This document shows positions 8,094 through 16,831 of a stretch of 64,000 nt of DNA, piece after piece; within the stretch, counting starts at the first letter, position 1; every line of letters starts with the position of its first letter. The DNA comes from Paenibacillus sp. JQZ6Y-1 (GTDB lineage Bacteria > Bacillota > Bacilli > Paenibacillales > Paenibacillaceae): assembly GCF_040719145.1 (NCBI RefSeq), contig NZ_JBFDUZ010000005.1, positions 186,001 to 250,000 of the forward strand, in the 5' to 3' direction. Below the pieces are notes generated by a model, which saw only the letters and a program-made list of their open reading frames with translations, was not told where the DNA came from and ran no database searches. The position numbers and the translations under genes are program-made.

Positions 8094-9389
8094 TTATAAC
8101 AAAAATCCATACAGCAGTGTCGCTACAATCGCCATCGTGCCGCCGACCATCGCTTCATACGGTACAACGCCAAGCCGCTGACGGATGCTCATTTTCATAC
8201 TATCTGCTGTCACGTGGAAATAGTTGCCCTGCGGCAGTGAGTCAATCACAGTCGCGCCTGTATGCACCATCACTGCGGCTGCAAGCGGAGCAGTACCCAT
8301 ATTTAGAATCGCTTCCCCAAACGAACCCGTTGCCAGAATGACACCAGTTGAAGTGGAAGCCGTCGCAGCCGCCATCAGAATACCGGAGATCGGCGCGAGA
8401 AAGGTTCCCGAAATGCCAGATGCATCGATCAGCGCCACCACCTGCGACGACAGATTGGATGCCGAGATCAGTCCAGCAATCCCGCCCGCACCGACCAGAA
8501 TCAGTACCGTAGCAGTCATTTTATTTAATCCAGCGGTTGTGTATTTCACGATATTATTCGCCTGTCCCATCGCCAGCATGCCGATAATACCGGCAATCGG
8601 TAAAATGTACATCGCGTCCACCTTGAAGCTGGATAACCAGCTAATCCCTGCGATCGAGCCGATTGGATTGATCATCAGCAGCACAACTGCCACCACTGGC
8701 GCCACAATCGCACGGCTGAGCGGTGGATACTTGGACATATCCACATCCCCATCATCCGCTTCCTCAGCAGACACCATATCGCCTTTGTTCTTCAATAGCG
8801 AAGCAACAATAACAGCAACCGCCAGACCACAGATCGCTGGCACAAAGCCCGCCAGCATGACGCTGCTCAGATCCAGATCGAATCCACGCGCCGCCGCAAT
8901 CGTATTCGGATTGGGTGAGATGATATTGCCTGCTTTGCCTCCACCGGATAACGCAACCAACAGTGCTAGCTTGGAAATGCCCATCTTGTTGCCTACCGAC
9001 AAGGCAATCGGTGCCACGATCAGCACCGCCACTGGAATAAACACACCAACCGCCGTGATGATCATCGTTGCCAGCGCCAATGCCAGAATCGCCTTGCTGC
9101 CGCCAAATTTCCGTACAATCGCCTGTGCAATCGTCTCAGCTGCCCCCGATTCCATCATCACGCCAGCCAGCACACCCGCTGCCAGCACGCGCAGCACCGT
9201 GCCCATCACGCTCTGGGTACCGCTTACAAGAATACTAACCGTCTGTTCTAGATTCGCACCGCCGAGCAATGCCCCAACAATCGCACCCAGAAATAACGCA
9301 TAGACCGGATTTAATTTACGTAAAATCAAAACAATCGCAAGCGCCAGCCCTGCCAGCGCACCAAGCCATCCAATCGTCAATCCTTCCAT
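8094..9389 (-). CDS. GntP family permease, probable glycerate or sugar-acid:H+ symporter
   Basis: The 431-residue protein has ~12-14 hydrophobic segments over its whole length. The GntP hallmarks VALSGGGKAGNIISPNPNTIAAARGF and HTGATVIDSLPQGNYFHVT are present. GntP permeases import gluconate, glycerate and similar acids with protons. The partner glycerate kinase and CdaR make glycerate the best guess. The start at 9389 has AGGGGGA 9 nt upstream; a GTG at 9410 is less well supported. A candidate cre overlaps the start of transcription. Confidence 0.85.
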   Translation of the reverse strand: MEGLTIGWLGALAGLALAIVLILRKLNPVYALFLGAIVGALLGGANLEQTVSILVSGTQSVMGTVLRVLAAGVLAGVMMESGAAETIAQAIVRKFGGSKAILALALATMIITAVGVFIPVAVLIVAPIALSVGNKMGISKLALLVALSGGGKAGNIISPNPNTIAAARGFDLDLSSVMLAGFVPAICGLAVAVIVASLLKNKGDMVSAEEADDGDVDMSKYPPLSRAIVAPVVAVVLLMINPIGSIAGISWLSSFKVDAMYILPIAGIIGMLAMGQANNIVKYTTAGLNKMTATVLILVGAGGIAGLISASNLSSQVVALIDASGISGTFLAPISGILMAAATASTSTGVILATGSFGEAILNMGTAPLAAAVMVHTGATVIDSLPQGNYFHVTADSMKMSIRQRLGVVPYEAMVGGTMAIVATLLYGFLL

Positions 9390-9414
9390 ACCCGTCTTCC
9401 CCCTACGCACATAG

Positions 9415-9433
9415 TGAACACGCTTTCATTATA
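9415..9433 (-). promoter_or_regulatory. gntP -10 box with overlapping cre-like site
   Basis: Minus-strand TATAAT at 9428-9433 has no good -35, as expected of an activated promoter. TGAAAGCGTGTTCA (9415-9428, minus strand) differs from the CcpA consensus TGNAARCGNWWWCA at one place. Its position at the transcription start would allow catabolite repression. Confidence 0.5.
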
Positions 9434-9476
9434 TATAGGGATGTCGTTAAAACATATTGATGAACGGACGAAATTC

Positions 9477-9494
9477 ATTGTGCATCTGCACAAT
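9477..9494. promoter_or_regulatory. Candidate CdaR operator upstream of gntP-glxK
   Basis: ATTGTGCATCTGCACAAT has perfect 7-bp arms around a 4-bp centre. It lies ~45-65 bp upstream of the gntP -10 box, a usual activator position, and matches the palindrome at 5777-5792 by cdaR. Confidence 0.55.
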
Positions 9495-9535
9495 CCATTA
9501 GTAATATAGCGAATATCACGTACTCCCTAAACAGC

Positions 9536-9572
9536 AAAAAGCCCAATTCTCCGCACAGAAGAAATTGGGCTT
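9536..9572 (-). terminator. Terminator downstream of the OsmC-like gene
   Basis: AAGCCCAATT / AATTGGGCTT arms; read on the minus strand the stem is followed by TTTTTG. It lies ~160 nt after the OsmC stop; the short open frame between them (9516-9713) overlaps the hairpin and looks non-coding. Confidence 0.75.
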
Positions 9573-9734
9573 ACACATGGCTTTCGATGCTATTGCATGA
9601 GCTTCCTTATTAATCATATCGCTGTATCTGCGCTCTTCATTCAAGATCACTGTATCCGCACGAATGGTGAGTATCATCAACGAGCGATCATATCCTGATA
9701 AGGATACAAACATACTCCACGTTCAATGTTCATG

Positions 9735-10166
9735 TTAGGCAGTTGCTGGCTTGGCGATCTCAGTACCATTCAGAATCAGACGGTAGTTAATAGTCGCGCT
9801 CAATGAATCCGATACCGCACAATACTTCTCTTTGCCCATCTGAATCGCGCGCCATACACGGTAATCGGGAATCTCGCCATCTACATGGAAGATCAGATCA
9901 ATATCCGTGAAGCCCTTCGGCATCTCCTCACGACGCGTACCGTCTGCTTCAATCCGAATACTCTCAATCTGACCTAGAAAGGAATCCAGAATCATCGTAA
10001 TATCAATACCGATACAGCCCGCCAGCCCTGCCAGCAGCAGCTCCATCGGCGTTGCGCCTTTGCCGAGTCCGCCGTAAGCAGGAGTCGCATCCATACCAAC
10101 TGGATAACCAGAAGGACCTGTCGATTCAAATGCACGTCCACCGTGCCATACTGTTGTTACATTCAT
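9735..10166 (-). CDS. OsmC family peroxiredoxin-like protein
   Basis: A 143-residue OsmC-fold protein. The two family cysteines are visible in GLAGCIGID (near residue 52) and KYCAVSDSL (near 117), with the typical PMELLLAGLAGC helix. OsmC/Ohr/YhfA proteins reduce organic peroxides through this cysteine pair in the cytoplasm; the sequence is closer to the YhfA-like branch than to Ohr, so peroxide reduction is probable but not certain. GGCAGG is 8 nt before the ATG. It is a single-gene unit. Confidence 0.85.
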   Translation of the reverse strand: MNVTTVWHGGRAFESTGPSGYPVGMDATPAYGGLGKGATPMELLLAGLAGCIGIDITMILDSFLGQIESIRIEADGTRREEMPKGFTDIDLIFHVDGEIPDYRVWRAIQMGKEKYCAVSDSLSATINYRLILNGTEIAKPATA

Positions 10167-10288
10167 AGGTAGTACCTGCCTTTATATAAATTTGGTTTTG
10201 TATATTGTGTAACGCGATGGTGTATCATTCATCCCTTGCTATTCATCCCTTGCTATTGATCCTTTGCAATCAATCCCGTATCTCTCTC

Positions 10289-11035
10289 TCAATGATCCAA
10301 TACCTTACTCAAAAAGCGCTGCGCCCGCTCACTAGACGGCTGTTCAAAAAACGCCTCCGGCTCGGACTGCTCTACAATCCGACCTTCATCCATAAAAATG
10401 ATCTTGTTCGCCACTTGGCGTGCAAACTTCATCTCATGGGTGACCACGATCATCGTCATGCCTTCCTGAGCAAGCGACTTCATTACATCCAGCACCTCGC
10501 CTACAAGTTCTGGATCAAGCGCAGAAGTCGGCTCATCGAACAGAATCAGCTCTGGCTGCATCGCTAACGCACGCGCAATACCGACACGCTGCTGCTGCCC
10601 ACCGGACAATCGCGACGGATACTGATCCTTTTTATCCAGCAAGCCAACGCGTTCTAGCATCCGCTCGCCCAGATTGCGTGCCTGTATCGCACTCATCTTT
10701 TTCACCATTCGTAGCGATTCGGTCACATTACCGAGTGCCGTCTTGTGCGGATATAGATTGAATTGCTGAAATACCATACCGGTGCGGCGGCGAATCTGCG
10801 CCATGACACGCTGCCGCTGCCGAAGCGACATCGTGCCGTTCACCTGATGATCCTGCACTTGAATTGAGCCACTGCTCAAATCCTCCAAACCGTTAATGCA
10901 GCGTAGCAGTGTGCTTTTGCCTGAACCGCTCGGTCCGAGCAGTACCACAATCTCACCCGCCTGCACATCCAGATCAATCTCATGCAGCACCTGATGCTTG
11001 CCAAAATGCTTGGATAGATTCCGAATCTGTATCAT
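10289..11035 (-). CDS. Polar amino-acid ABC transporter ATP-binding protein (GlnQ/TcyC type)
   Basis: A 248-residue ATPase with Walker A (GPSGSGKST), Q-loop ([17 protein letters not shown]), signature [15 protein letters not shown], Walker B ([14 protein letters not shown]) and H-loop (VVTHEM). The Q-loop text and length place it in the GlnQ/HisP/TcyC group. ATG 11035 is used as AGGAGG is 8 nt upstream; the GTG at 11044 overlaps that site. It is the last gene of a binding protein-permease-ATPase operon. Confidence 0.92.
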   Translation of the reverse strand: MIQIRNLSKHFGKHQVLHEIDLDVQAGEIVVLLGPSGSGKSTLLRCINGLEDLSSGSIQVQDHQVNGTMSLRQRQRVMAQIRRRTGMVFQQFNLYPHKTALGNVTESLRMVKKMSAIQARNLGERMLERVGLLDKKDQYPSRLSGGQQQRVGIARALAMQPELILFDEPTSALDPELVGEVLDVMKSLAQEGMTMIVVTHEMKFARQVANKIIFMDEGRIVEQSEPEAFFEQPSSERAQRFLSKVLDH

Positions 11036-11080
11036 CTGATCCACCTCCTGTATGCTCTCTATCTATGCTTCATCTTCTAC

Positions 11081-11749
11081 TCAATATGCCCGTGCTAAGC
11101 GTTTTTCCACCAATTCCAGCAAGGTGGAAAATACCGTACTCATCACCCAATACATGATAGCGATGCCGAGATAAAATGGCATATAAATGTAATACTGCGC
11201 AATCAGCAGATCCGCCGAACGCATCAGATCAGTTACCGTAATGACAGAGACGAGCGAGGTTTCTTTAAGCATGCCAATAAATGTATTGCCCATCGGCGGA
11301 ATCGCTACTCGTGCTGCCTGCGGTAAAATAATACGCCACATCGTTTGCAGCGAGGACATGCCTGTCGCATACGCCGCTTCGGTCTGCCCTTTTGGAATGG
11401 ACAAAATCGCGCCGCGGAATGTTTCCGACAAGTACGCCCCGATGTTGATACTAAGCGCAATACATGCTGCTGGTACGGCATCCAGCGTGATGCCATAATC
11501 GGTTAATCCGTAGTACACGATCACCAGCTGTACGAGCACGGGTGTACCACGAATAATGGATACATAAAAGCGTGCTATCGCACGCACCAATTTGTTGCCC
11601 TTCATACGCGCAATGGCTACCACCACGCCGATGATCAATCCGAAGAACATCGAGATCACTGTCAGCAGCAGCGTATAACCTGCACCCTTGAACAGAAACG
11701 GCAAATTGTCCCATACGAGCTGCCAGCCCGATTCACCGACCGTTTGCAT
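11081..11749 (-). CDS. Polar amino-acid ABC transporter permease
   Basis: The 222-residue membrane protein has about five membrane segments and the HisMQ-type coupling loop EAAYATGMSSLQTMWRIILPQA (contact with the ATPase), plus RGTPVLVQL near residue 68, a hallmark of the family. One permease gene is present, so the channel is probably a homodimer. GGAGG is ~9 nt before the ATG. Cystine, glutamine or arginine are all possible substrates; the sequence does not decide. Confidence 0.9.
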   Translation of the reverse strand: MQTVGESGWQLVWDNLPFLFKGAGYTLLLTVISMFFGLIIGVVVAIARMKGNKLVRAIARFYVSIIRGTPVLVQLVIVYYGLTDYGITLDAVPAACIALSINIGAYLSETFRGAILSIPKGQTEAAYATGMSSLQTMWRIILPQAARVAIPPMGNTFIGMLKETSLVSVITVTDLMRSADLLIAQYYIYMPFYLGIAIMYWVMSTVFSTLLELVEKRLARAY

Positions 11750-11782
11750 GTTTCCATCCCTCCTTCCTATCTCTCATGGTAA

Positions 11783-11809
11783 AAGACTGCGCCATAGTAG
11801 CGCAGTCTT
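11783..11809 (-). terminator. Intercistronic hairpin between binding protein and permease genes
   Basis: A perfect 10-bp stem AAGACTGCGC / GCGCAGTCTT with a 7-nt loop, followed on the minus strand only by TTTTA-like sequence. It lies between the binding-protein stop and the permease start and probably acts as a partial terminator or 3'-end stabiliser, so that more binding protein than permease is made. Confidence 0.65.
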
Positions 11810-11840
11810 GATATCACATCATGAAGTTGATGATAGCCGC

Positions 11841-12710
11841 TTATTCTGCAGGCGGTTGCTCACCAAACCATTTTTCAAAAATCGTATTGTATGTGCCGTC
11901 GTCCTTCATATCCTTGAGCGCTTTGTTCAGTGCTTCCAGCAATTCTGGATTATTTTTGCGAATCGCAATTCCTGCTTGGTCAGACTTGATCGCATCGCCG
12001 ACAGCTTTGATTTTGAACCCATTCTCTTCCACAACCGGCTTCAGTGCATAGATGTTGTTGATCGTTGCGTCGATACGTCCCACATTCAAATCCTGCAACG
12101 TCGTGATCACATCGTTGTACGTTTTGATCGTAAAGTCACCAACCTGCGGCAGCACTTCGTTACGCAGATACGTTTCGTCGTTCGTGCCCAGACCAACGCC
12201 GATGTTTTTGCCTTTAAAATCAGCAAGCTTGGTAATATCGGTATTGGTTTCGTTGACGATGATCTTCACCTGATTGGTAATGTACGGATCGGAGAAGTCC
12301 AGCTGCTGCTTGCGCTCGTCCGTAATCGTCACCTGACTGATGATGGCATCGAATTTGCCCGCTTGCAGACTCGGAATCAGACCGGAAAATGCCTGCGTCG
12401 TAAATTCGACCTTCACGCCAAGACGCTTGGCAACTTCATTCGCAATATCTGCATCGAAGCCGATGACCTGCTTGTTGGAATCCAGATAGTTGTACGGTGC
12501 ATAGGTTCCCATCAGACCGACCTTGAGTACGCCAGCAGACTTGATCTGCTCCAGCTCGTTACCGCCCGTTGTTGTAGCTGCTTCCTGACTGCCTGTACCG
12601 CCTGCATTGCTGGACGTGGATGCTGCATTCCCGCATGCGCTCAATACCAGTGTAAGTACCATAACCAGTGTGAGCGTCAGCGCGCTTTTACGTTGAAACA
12701 ATGACTTCAT
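11841..12710 (-). CDS. Amino-acid ABC transporter substrate-binding lipoprotein
   Basis: This 289-residue protein starts with a lipoprotein signal peptide ending LVLSAC (Cys26) and a Ser/Gly/Thr-rich tether to ~residue 50. The SBP_bac_3 fold follows: VLKVGLMGTYAPYNYLD, then GFDADIANEVAKRLG, then DAIISQVTITDERKQQLDFSDPY. It catches a polar amino acid outside the membrane and hands it to the permease. AAAGGAG lies ~8 nt upstream and a consensus promoter is at 12802-12830. It is the first gene of the three-gene operon. Confidence 0.92.
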   Translation of the reverse strand: MKSLFQRKSALTLTLVMVLTLVLSACGNAASTSSNAGGTGSQEAATTTGGNELEQIKSAGVLKVGLMGTYAPYNYLDSNKQVIGFDADIANEVAKRLGVKVEFTTQAFSGLIPSLQAGKFDAIISQVTITDERKQQLDFSDPYITNQVKIIVNETNTDITKLADFKGKNIGVGLGTNDETYLRNEVLPQVGDFTIKTYNDVITTLQDLNVGRIDATINNIYALKPVVEENGFKIKAVGDAIKSDQAGIAIRKNNPELLEALNKALKDMKDDGTYNTIFEKWFGEQPPAE

Positions 12711-12801
12711 GGATCATTCTCCTTTATATAGATATGCCGGTTTGTGCTTACTTATAACCGATATACATTGTTGATTGACTCGTCAGTCGGTTTATTTTTA
12801 A

Positions 12802-12830
12802 ATCCTATCCGATAACTTGGTTATTGTCAA
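12802..12830 (-). promoter_or_regulatory. Promoter of the amino-acid ABC operon
   Basis: On the minus strand TTGACA (12825-12830), a 17-nt spacer and TAGGAT (12802-12807) lie ~95 nt before the binding-protein gene. No riboswitch fold was recognised in the leader. Confidence 0.65.
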
Positions 12831-12935
12831 TTGCTTTCCTTCTCGTCTGACCAAATAATTTTCGTTAGGATCAAGCGTTCTTCCGTGCATACGTAGCAAG
12901 CATGTATCGTGTATGTCGTTTGCCTATACGATACA

Positions 12936-12985
12936 CGAAAAAAGGATGTATCTCCTTTTCAACTTGGGAAAAGGGATACATCCTT
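12936..12985 (-). terminator. Terminator of the alpha/beta hydrolase gene
   Basis: AAGGATGTATC / GATACATCCTT arms extended by CCTTTTC/GAAAAGG; the minus strand continues with seven T. It ends ~20 nt after the hydrolase stop. Confidence 0.88.
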
Positions 12986-13006
12986 GATCTATACCGTCTA
13001 TGCCGC

Positions 13007-13894
13007 TTAGGCAAAGATTCGTTTGAGTTCACTCGCCATCAGCTGCCATGCTTCTTCGGCATTAGCAGGGGTGCCGTTGTGCGTGAAGCCGTGCGCTTCG
13101 CCAGGGTATTGTCGCTTGGTGACAGCCACACCGGCTTGCTCAAGGTGCTCTGCGTATTTCTCCGCTTCCGCTGCCAGCGAATCTTTGCCTGCTGTAATGA
13201 CAAGCGCTGGGGGCAGTTTTTGTAAAGAGGAAATCGGCGCAAACACCGGCGATGCCAGTGGATTGCGTGGATCAGCACCCTCTTCAAAATACATCGCGTT
13301 AAACATACGTGCCATATCAACTGGAATCGCTTCGGCAAAGGCTGGCTTCTCTGCTGGATCGGTAGCCAGATCAAGTGGCGGATAGTCAAGAATCTGATAA
13401 GCGATTGGCAGCTCGCCACCTTTATCCAGATTCAGCAAGCAAACAGCAGCAGACAGATTGCCACCGGCGCTGTGCCCACCGATTGCCAGCTTGGAGCCGT
13501 CGCCGCCCCATTCCGACGCATGTTGATGAATCCATTGCGCCACTTCGTAACACTGATACACGGCGGCAGGGAATTTGTGCTCCGGTGCCAGTACATACTC
13601 CACGTTGAACACGATACAACCGGATAGATCGGCAATATACGCACACCACGGATCGTCCATTTGCGGATCACCAAGCACGAAGCCGCCGCCATGCAAGTTT
13701 ATGAACACTGGCGCTTGTTCCTCAGCATCCAGCGGACGGTAGATACTTGTGCGTGCGTCGCCATAGGTGGTAGGAATGACAATCTCCGTACGCTGCGCCG
13801 CAGGTGTACCCGGAGGCGAAAGCGTACCGCCATCTACTTGCGTAAATTGCTGTTCACGTATTTCACGGATCATCTTCAGTTGTTGTTCTCTCAT
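13007..13894 (-). CDS. Alpha/beta hydrolase, hormone-sensitive-lipase type esterase
   Basis: A 295-residue esterase of the HSL/bacterial family IV. The oxyanion motif HGGGF is at 68-72 and the nucleophile Ser142 is in GGHSAGG. The late catalytic Asp is probably in AGKDSLAAEAE and the His in GEAHGFTH. No signal peptide, so it is cytoplasmic; such enzymes cut short-chain esters. ATG 13894 is preferred because GGAG lies 8 nt upstream. Two tandem palindromes at 13970-14000 suggest control by a dimeric repressor, although no regulator gene is adjacent. Confidence 0.9.
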   Translation of the reverse strand: MREQQLKMIREIREQQFTQVDGGTLSPPGTPAAQRTEIVIPTTYGDARTSIYRPLDAEEQAPVFINLHGGGFVLGDPQMDDPWCAYIADLSGCIVFNVEYVLAPEHKFPAAVYQCYEVAQWIHQHASEWGGDGSKLAIGGHSAGGNLSAAVCLLNLDKGGELPIAYQILDYPPLDLATDPAEKPAFAEAIPVDMARMFNAMYFEEGADPRNPLASPVFAPISSLQKLPPALVITAGKDSLAAEAEKYAEHLEQAGVAVTKRQYPGEAHGFTHNGTPANAEEAWQLMASELKRIFA

Positions 13895-13969
13895 CCATAT
13901 CACTCCGTTTCAATAAAATAACTGCAAAGGATACTATAATCAACTATCATTGAAGGCTCTTTTCTAACA

Positions 13970-14000
13970 ACCTGTAACAGGTATCAAACGTACCTGTTAC
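13970..14000. promoter_or_regulatory. Tandem palindromes upstream of the esterase gene
   Basis: ACCTGTAACAGGT (13970-13982) is palindromic. Its right half GTAACAGGTA is also the reverse complement of TACCTGTTAC at 13991-14000. Three ACCTGT half-sites thus lie within 31 bp, ~75-105 bp before the esterase start, which looks like an operator. Confidence 0.45.
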
Positions 14001-14170
14001 TATATAAGATACACCTTTAAAATCACTACATTCAACTTTGGTCGATCTTTTTCTTTCATTTATTATATATTTATCCATCATTATACTTTCCTTATAAAAA
14101 CAGGCTCTATTTCTTACTTCACCAACGACGTTTGAGCCATCCCCCTATCATGATACTCGTAGCGATCAAA

Positions 14171-14941
14171 CTACAATTGTCCCCAGTACACCTCTGTCTC
14201 ATAATCCATATAGACAACTCCATCCTGCTTCGTCTCGTTGAACAGCCGCTCCGCTTCCTGCATGAGCGGCTCATATCCCGGTTCACCCGCTGATGGTACA
14301 TAAGAAGTGGAACGCAATCTACCCTGCACCCCATCCAGATCCATCACCTGTCGATTGATAAAAGTAGCCCGCTGCATCGTGCCATCCCGAAATACTGGAT
14401 GCTGCAACTGGCTGAACATATACTGATGATTCACTTCTTTGTAATCGGTACCAAATTGCTGTAGCAGCTGCTCATATCGTTCCAGAAAATCACTGCCGGT
14501 CTGTAGCCGCGTATTCCAGATCAGCGCTAGCTTGCCATCTTCTCCAGCGATTCTGCGAAATTCTTGGATCGCGCGTTCCGTATCAAACCAGTGGAATGAT
14601 TGCGCGCAGACGATGACATCGACACTATGATCTGGCAAGTTCGTCTGCTCTGCCGATCCATCCATCAGATGCAGAGGTGCACTTGGCAATGACTTCTCCG
14701 CAGCAAGGCGCATCGGCTCATTCGGCTCTACCGCGAATACTTCCAATCCACGTTCCAGTAACAATGCGGTAAAAATCCCTGTTCCTGCACCGATGTCAGC
14801 TACCTTTTGCCCAGCCTCTATACCCATAGTGTTCTGCATATAATCGAATAATTCCGCTGGATAGCCCGGACGATACTTCACATAATCATCTACACGCGTC
14901 GAAAAACGTTTGGTTACATCCTGTTTGTTTTGGTCACTCAC
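14171..14941 (-). CDS. Class I SAM-dependent methyltransferase
   Basis: This 256-residue protein has motif I VADIGAGTGIFTALLLE near residue 50, an acidic residue ending beta-2 (VFAVEPN), DGSAEQTNLPDHSVDVIVCAQ and HWFD near 110. It belongs to the methyltransferase 11/UbiE-like group and should transfer a methyl group from SAM to a small molecule; the substrate is unknown. The GTG at 14941 is taken as start since AAAGGA is 8 nt upstream, while the ATG at 14950 overlaps that site. The frame stays open ~150 nt further upstream without a ribosome site. Confidence 0.85.
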   Translation of the reverse strand: MSDQNKQDVTKRFSTRVDDYVKYRPGYPAELFDYMQNTMGIEAGQKVADIGAGTGIFTALLLERGLEVFAVEPNEPMRLAAEKSLPSAPLHLMDGSAEQTNLPDHSVDVIVCAQSFHWFDTERAIQEFRRIAGEDGKLALIWNTRLQTGSDFLERYEQLLQQFGTDYKEVNHQYMFSQLQHPVFRDGTMQRATFINRQVMDLDGVQGRLRSTSYVPSAGEPGYEPLMQEAERLFNETKQDGVVYMDYETEVYWGQL

Positions 14942-15473
14942 TACAATCATCCTTTCTGGAATAGGATTCTCTAGAATCAATTTGTTCCATCTGATGAAAC
15001 TGAGTTTTGTTATAGAAAAATTATATACCAAACACACAGACATTCCAAATCCATATGATGCTACACTTATATATGAATAACGCAGTTTCACCTACGCTTT
15101 ATTCTCTTTTTTTATATATTCCCGTCTGTTTCACTACAATCTCTACATTACAGACGTAAATGAGTCGTGATTAAATATACATTCTGTCTCAAAGGTTAGA
15201 ATGTATATATCATCTCAGAAACATCATGTCGCAAACCGTCACCCTTACCCAAGGTTTGTCACTCTTATTCTGCTCTAGGTAAGACATCTACAGTAATAAT
15301 ATGTTAGTACATCTAACGACTAATTCTTCAAATGACTTCGCACTTTATATACCTCAACTCCTTTATCAATTACATATAGACACATTTTCATACATATATA
15401 TCCATAAATAAGTTCCAATCCCCCTATTTTTCGCCAAAAATCGCATAGATTCTATTTATTTTTACAAAACCAA
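14942..15473. other. A+T-rich intergenic stretch before the methylthioribose operon
   Basis: No gene is seen. It contains a 10-bp inverted repeat (TATACATTCT at 15176-15185, AGAATGTATA at 15198-15207) and a weaker one (CAAACC ... GGTTTG near 15227-15255). I looked for an S-box (SAM-I) riboswitch, which often precedes methylthioribose genes in Bacilli, and found none of its conserved blocks. Confidence 0.5.
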
Positions 15474-15502
15474 TTGACATACTTGGTTTTAGCTTCTATA
15501 TT
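15474..15502 (+). promoter_or_regulatory. Promoter of the ABC importer-mtnK operon
   Basis: TTGACA (15474-15479), 17-nt spacer, TATATT (15497-15502), giving a ~60-nt leader to the binding-protein gene. Confidence 0.7.
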
Positions 15503-15570
15503 AAATTCTAACATTACAAGTCGCACATCAATTAAAGCTTTAACGCAACCATGTACAGGGGGAACTAACC

Positions 15571-16671
15571 ATGAAAAAGTCTTCAAAATCCGCACTTCTG
15601 CTCTCTATTCTGATGGTCTTCGCGATCGTGCTGAGCGCCTGCGGAAACGGAGCAGCAGATAACAACGCTTCGGGAAGCACAGAGAATGCTTCTGGCAACG
15701 CTCTTGCCGGTAAAAATATCGCACTGATCATGCGTCTGAACAACGGTAACTTCTCCGCCCAGTATGTGGACGGCGTGAAGGATCAGGTTGCTAAATACGG
15801 CGGCACTGTTACGGTGATTAGCGCCGACAATGATCTGAGCAAAATGGCATCTTCACTCGATGCAGCAGTTAACCAAGGTCAATTCGACGGTATCCTGATC
15901 GACCACGGTGATGCAGGCGCACTGACAGCTGGTGTACAAAAAGCAGTGCAAGCCGGTATTCCGGTTGTTGCCTTCGACTCCGCACTGGACGGTATTCAAG
16001 GCGTAACAAGTCTGGCACAAAACGACCAAAAAATGGCGGAGCTGACACTGGATCAACTGGCAGCCGATGCTGGCGGCAAAGGCAATATCGTCAAAATCTG
16101 GGTGGCCGGTTTCCCACCGATGGAATCCCGTCAAATCTCCTACAAAAAATTCCAAGAGAAATATCCAAATATTAAAGAAATCGCTGCTTTTGGTACAGCA
16201 GACAATGCACAGCTGGATGCACAAACGCAGATGGAAGCGATTTTGAAGCAATATCCGAACAAAGGCGATATTACAGCGGTATGGGCATCTTGGGATGAAT
16301 TTGCCAAAGGTGCTAGCAATGCAATCAAACAAGCCGGACGCAATGAGATTAAAGTGTACGGTATCGATATGAGTGACGAGGATCTGAGCATGATTCAGGA
16401 TACGACCAGCCCGTGGGTAGCTTCCGCAGCGGTTGATCCGACCACAATCGGACGCGTACAGGTTCGCTATCTGTACCAGAAATTCGCAGGCGATACATCT
16501 GACCAAAAAGTTGAGCTGGAGCCTGTTTATGTGAAACGTGACGATCTGCCGAAGGATAAAAAAGTAACCACTGCCGATCTGAATCAATACGTGAAGGGCT
16601 GGGGCGAAAGCGATCAAGGCAATACCGATCAGCTAAAAGAACTGGAAAAAGCAGTCGCAGCAGCGAAGTAA
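15571..16671 (+). CDS. Ribose-type ABC transporter substrate-binding lipoprotein, probably for methylthioribose
   Basis: A 366-residue lipoprotein (signal peptide ending IVLSAC, Cys24) with the periplasmic-binding-protein type I fold of RbsB: GKNIALIMRLNNGNFSAQYVDGVKDQ at the start, GILIDHGDAG near 110 and VWASWDEFAKGASNAIKQ near 245. It binds a sugar outside the membrane. The downstream genes are an RbsA-like ATPase, an RbsC-like permease and methylthioribose kinase, so 5-methylthioribose is the likely ligand (inference from context). GGGGGA is ~9 nt upstream. Strong hairpins after the stop fit excess production of the binding protein. Confidence 0.88.
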   Translation: MKKSSKSALLLSILMVFAIVLSACGNGAADNNASGSTENASGNALAGKNIALIMRLNNGNFSAQYVDGVKDQVAKYGGTVTVISADNDLSKMASSLDAAVNQGQFDGILIDHGDAGALTAGVQKAVQAGIPVVAFDSALDGIQGVTSLAQNDQKMAELTLDQLAADAGGKGNIVKIWVAGFPPMESRQISYKKFQEKYPNIKEIAAFGTADNAQLDAQTQMEAILKQYPNKGDITAVWASWDEFAKGASNAIKQAGRNEIKVYGIDMSDEDLSMIQDTTSPWVASAAVDPTTIGRVQVRYLYQKFAGDTSDQKVELEPVYVKRDDLPKDKKVTTADLNQYVKGWGESDQGNTDQLKELEKAVAAAK

Positions 16672-16758
16672 TTGCAAGCACAGGATAGCAAGATCATCCT
16701 ATCCACTACGATGTGGCTATCCTTGCTCCCATGATGTATGAAACGAACAAAACCGTGA

Positions 16759-16790
16759 TCCACCTGCATGAGCTATATGGTGCAGGTGGA
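16759..16790 (+). terminator. Intercistronic hairpin after the binding-protein gene
   Basis: Perfect 10-bp arms TCCACCTGCA / TGCAGGTGGA around a 12-nt loop, without a T-run. A second imperfect stem (GGATAG / CTATCC) is just upstream at 16682-16722. They probably protect or partly end the binding-protein mRNA. Confidence 0.6.
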
Positions 16791-16831
16791 TACTGTTGTT
16801 ATTGCAGGTTACAGGAAAGGGGCAATCCATA

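Noticed and set aside
8224-9303. Long open frame (359 codons) on the plus strand
   Set aside because: It is exactly antisense to the GntP permease, low in sequence complexity (Ile/Ala/Pro/Thr) as expected for the reverse of a membrane-protein gene, and has no ribosome site.
9516-9713. 65-codon minus-strand frame after osmC
   Set aside because: It overlaps the terminator hairpin and lacks a ribosome site.
11688-12704. 338-codon plus-strand frame
   Set aside because: Antisense to the amino-acid binding protein gene and starting inside the permease gene; Arg/Ile/Cys-rich nonsense composition.
14942-15570. SAM-I riboswitch in front of the methylthioribose operon
   Set aside because: None of the conserved S-box blocks is present; the promoter is only ~60 nt before the first gene, too short for the element.
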